A stretch of 64,000 bases of DNA. It comes from Akkermansia muciniphila (lineage in GTDB: Bacteria; Verrucomicrobiota; Verrucomicrobiia; Opitutales; Opitutaceae). The position numbers were made by a program, and so were the translations under genes. Shown here one piece after another: positions 61,932-64,000 of the stretch; the first letter of the stretch is position 1, and each line of letters opens with the position of its first letter. The notes beneath the pieces were generated by a model, which was not told the DNA's origin, did not search any database, and saw nothing but the letters and a program-made list of their open reading frames with translations. The DNA lies in the NCBI GenBank assembly GCA_945888375.1, contig CAMCZZ010000015.1, positions 25,044 to 89,043 on the forward strand, given 5' to 3'.

Positions 61932-64000
61932 TTATTTTTCGGTAAGAATTTTCTCCAACTTGCGGAGGCGTTGCTCCTGGTCCGCGAGTGCTGCCTTGAG
62001 CTGCTTGTTTTGCCGATGCAGTTCCTGCACGGCGGCGGCACTGTAGATGGTAAGCGGATAGGTATCCACCTGAAGGATCTCCGAGCCGTCCGGCAGTTTC
62101 TCTCCACTGCTTTTCACATTTTCCGGGAAAACCTCCGCAAACTCCTGAGCGATGACGTTGGGGTAACGCGCGTCTTCGATGCTGGGGTGGGCAGCACGAT
62201 ACTCATCCGTATAGCGGAAATCCACCAGATGGACCTGTTCTAGTTTTTCCAACGCCCCGGTGATCGACTGGATCTCGGTTTTAATCCGGCGGTCGGAGTT
62301 GGACAACCAACTCCCGGCGGTGGTTTTACTGGCTGCGCCCTCGACTTCCAAAGAATTGACGGCTGGGGTGCGTTTGATGCCGACCTTGCCGGTGAAGACG
62401 TTGTCCTGGTCGAGGCGGGCGACTTGGGCTGGGATGGTGTCAGCCCGCAAAGCCAGCGCGTGCGAAGCTCCCGCCGCGATGTGCGTCACTTGGGCAGCAG
62501 TCGCTGGAACCGTTGTCTGCCCGGACGAATTGTCTCCCCACAACACCAGAGTGCCGTCGTTCTTCAAGGCCATGCTGAACGCGTAGCCGCCCGCAATTTT
62601 CGAGACCCCGCTGAGACCCGCTGGAACCGTGACTTGACCGGCATCGTCCCATCCCCACGCGATCACCGTGCCATCGTTTTTGAGCGCAAGGCTGTGGAAT
62701 GCGCCCGCGGCAATGGCTACCACATTGACGAGCCCCGGCGGAACCGTGACTTGCGCAGCGTCATTGCGCCCCCAAGCGATCACCGTCCCATCAATCTTGA
62801 GCGCGAGGCTATGGTCGGATCCCGAAGCGATCGCGGTGATGGTCGCACCGGTCAGGCTGGCTGGCAGGGCCGTTTGACCGAAACTATTGTCGCCCCAGGC
62901 GCGGACGCTGCCGTTGGCGAGCAGGGCGAGGCTGTGTTTCTCGCCGGCGGCGACCCGGGTCGCGGTGGTGATCCCAGCGGGAATGGTGGTTTGGCCGTAG
63001 GCATTGTCGCCCCAGGCGACGAGCGTGCCGTTGGATTTCCGGACCAGGTTGTGCGCGGTGCCGGCGGCGATTTCCGTGATCCCGGTCAAACCGATGGGGA
63101 CCGTCACTTGGCCGTTGGTATTGAGGCCTCGGGCGACCACGGTGCCGTCGTCGAGCAAGACGAGGCTGTGGGTTTCTCCAGCAGCGATCGCAGCGACGTT
63201 CGCCAGCGCCGGCATGGTCGTTTGTCCGTTGCTATTATTGCCCCAGGCGAGCACCGGCACCATCGGAGCGGCGGTGAGACTGCTCGTAGGGACCGAAGGC
63301 GGCACCGAATCAGTAAAAGCGAGTGTCTTGCGGGTAGGAGTTCCGGCGTTGGTGGTGAGGAAAAGATTCGTGCCATCAAACTCCACCGAACCGAAAACGG
63401 GCGTCGTCAGGCTGACCCCGGTGGCCAGGCGCAGGGGCGCGGCCGATGCCGTTCCCGTTGGCAGAACCACCGTTCCCGTGAACGTTGGGCTGGCCGCGTT
63501 CGCCTTGAGATTGAGGGCCGTTTGTTGCGCCGTGGAGACTGGTTTATTCGCATCGCTGGTGTTGTTCACACTGCCGAGGCCTACCATCGACGCAGTGATG
63601 CCGCTCACCGTCCCAGTGAAGGTCGGGCTGGCCAGAGGCGCTTTGAGATCTAGCGCCGTTTGCTGCGCCGTGGAGACTGGTTTATTCGCGTCGGAGGTAT
63701 TGCTCACGTTGCCGAGGCCTACCATCGAAGCCGTGATACCGCTCACCGTTCCTGTGAACGTTGGACTAGCCAGATTGGCTTTGAGAGCATCGTTGCCATT
63801 GAGTTTGTTGATCGCGGTTAGGATCGTGTCGGTGGCACTGATTGTTCCCGAGGCAGAGACATAACCCGTGAGGGCCTTGCCAGTCACCGTGGTGGCGGAA
63901 ATCACGGTGGAACCTTGGCTGCCGGTCACGTCGCCGCTTAACGAGCCGGTGAAACTAGCTGCACTTCCCGAGACGTTACCAGTCACATTGCCGGTGAGCG
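61932..64000 (-). CDS. RCC1-repeat tail-fibre-like protein with S74 chaperone (partial)
   Basis: At least 689 residues; the open frame continues past the window edge. The visible N-part is phage-fibre-like (GNVSGSAASFTGSL; two near-identical 46-residue units with ASPTFTGTVSGITASMVGLG). Then seven RCC1-type units (AWGDN-GQTTVP) and a C-terminal S74 intramolecular chaperone: SDRRIKTEIQSI with Ser and Lys five apart, LVDFRYTDE, YPNVIAQEFAEVFPE, then a coiled coil (RQNKQLKAALADQEQRLRKL). S74 domains trimerise fibres and cleave themselves at the Ser. No phage genes surround it. Confidence 0.85.
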   Translation of the reverse strand, partial: LTGNVTGNVSGSAASFTGSLSGDVTGSQGSTVISATTVTGKALTGYVSASGTISATDTILTAINKLNGNDALKANLASPTFTGTVSGITASMVGLGNVSNTSDANKPVSTAQQTALDLKAPLASPTFTGTVSGITASMVGLGSVNNTSDANKPVSTAQQTALNLKANAASPTFTGTVVLPTGTASAAPLRLATGVSLTTPVFGSVEFDGTNLFLTTNAGTPTRKTLAFTDSVPPSVPTSSLTAAPMVPVLAWGNNSNGQTTMPALANVAAIAAGETHSLVLLDDGTVVARGLNTNGQVTVPIGLTGITEIAAGTAHNLVRKSNGTLVAWGDNAYGQTTIPAGITTATRVAAGEKHSLALLANGSVRAWGDNSFGQTALPASLTGATITAIASGSDHSLALKIDGTVIAWGRNDAAQVTVPPGLVNVVAIAAGAFHSLALKNDGTVIAWGWDDAGQVTVPAGLSGVSKIAGGYAFSMALKNDGTLVLWGDNSSGQTTVPATAAQVTHIAAGASHALALRADTIPAQVARLDQDNVFTGKVGIKRTPAVNSLEVEGAASKTTAGSWLSNSDRRIKTEIQSITGALEKLEQVHLVDFRYTDEYRAAHPSIEDARYPNVIAQEFAEVFPENVKSSGEKLPDGSEILQVDTYPLTIYSAAAVQELHRQNKQLKAALADQEQRLRKLEKILTEK
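63484..63759 (-). repeat. two tandem 138-bp coding repeats in the fibre-like gene
   Basis: Two copies of a 138-base unit (46 residues: ASPTFTGTV, MVGLGNVSNTSDANKPVSTA, QQTALDLKA) lie head to tail. GGTTTATTCGC recurs at 63541 and 63679. Divergence is mainly at third positions, which indicates selection on the protein repeat. Confidence 0.82.

Noticed and set aside
1..64000. tRNA, rRNA, tmRNA, SRP RNA and CRISPR arrays
   Set aside because: Intergenic sequence was read on both strands; no cloverleaf, rRNA-like block, SRP tetraloop context or spaced direct repeats were found.
61932..64000. Prophage remnant
   Set aside because: Only the fibre-like gene has phage flavour; no capsid, terminase, integrase or lysis gene is visible, and RCC1 units are atypical for tail fibres.

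Overview
The window reads as a high-GC bacterial chromosome, most likely Verrucomicrobiota close to Opitutaceae. The evidence is a double-length UvrA (also known in chlamydiae), a prepilin-like protein with the H-x9-DG signature, a PEP-CTERM protein, RCC1/tail-fibre-type secreted proteins, and many GTG/TTG or weak-Shine-Dalgarno starts. No tRNA, rRNA, CRISPR array, prophage or intact insertion sequence is visible. Taxonomy and functions are inferred from motifs; nothing was searched.

Layout. 0-6 kb: the tail of a YebC gene, two membrane-anchored proteins, then a forward run tyrA-aroA-cmk-plsC. 6-12.6 kb: a reverse run of a UreH/TauE-like membrane protein, purH, aroB, a possible nuclease-fold protein, lpxA, pdxA and an ErpA-type protein. 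12.7-20.4 kb: apaG, a small membrane protein, a DeoR regulator and the 1965-residue UvrA. 20.4-28.8 kb: panE, DUF2937, ExoD, an RlmI-type methyltransferase, a CoA-transferase, YmdB and a KamA-type radical SAM enzyme. 29-34.4 kb: an accessory envelope locus that looks metal-related (small Cys protein, terminator, PEP-CTERM protein, prepilin-like protein, His-containing secreted protein, TonB receptor, CusF-like protein). 34.4-43.6 kb: modA, clpX, HDOD protein, two very small Lys-rich proteins, pgi, a coiled-coil protein, a small lipoprotein, rsmI and lnt.

43.6-44.1 kb holds no convincing protein gene. It is packed with inverted repeats and looks like a structured RNA, best matched from memory to HEARO/OMEGA RNA, the guide RNA of IscB nucleases, with no IscB gene beside it. 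44.1-52.9 kb: a Cys-rich secreted peptide, an Lrp regulator with an aminotransferase, ffh, an SBF-type transporter, murJ, a LysR regulator and yggS. 53.3-57.8 kb: a GH20-like glycosidase and tex. 57.9-64 kb: two convergent RCC1-repeat loci; the second is a tail-fibre-like protein with a self-cleaving S74 chaperone domain and runs off the window.

Most of the window is housekeeping (aromatic amino acids, lipid A, phospholipid, pyridoxal phosphate, purine, protein export, cell wall). The unusual parts are the orphan structured RNA, the repeat-loaded linkers inside uvrA, the metal-type envelope operon and the RCC1/S74 secreted proteins.
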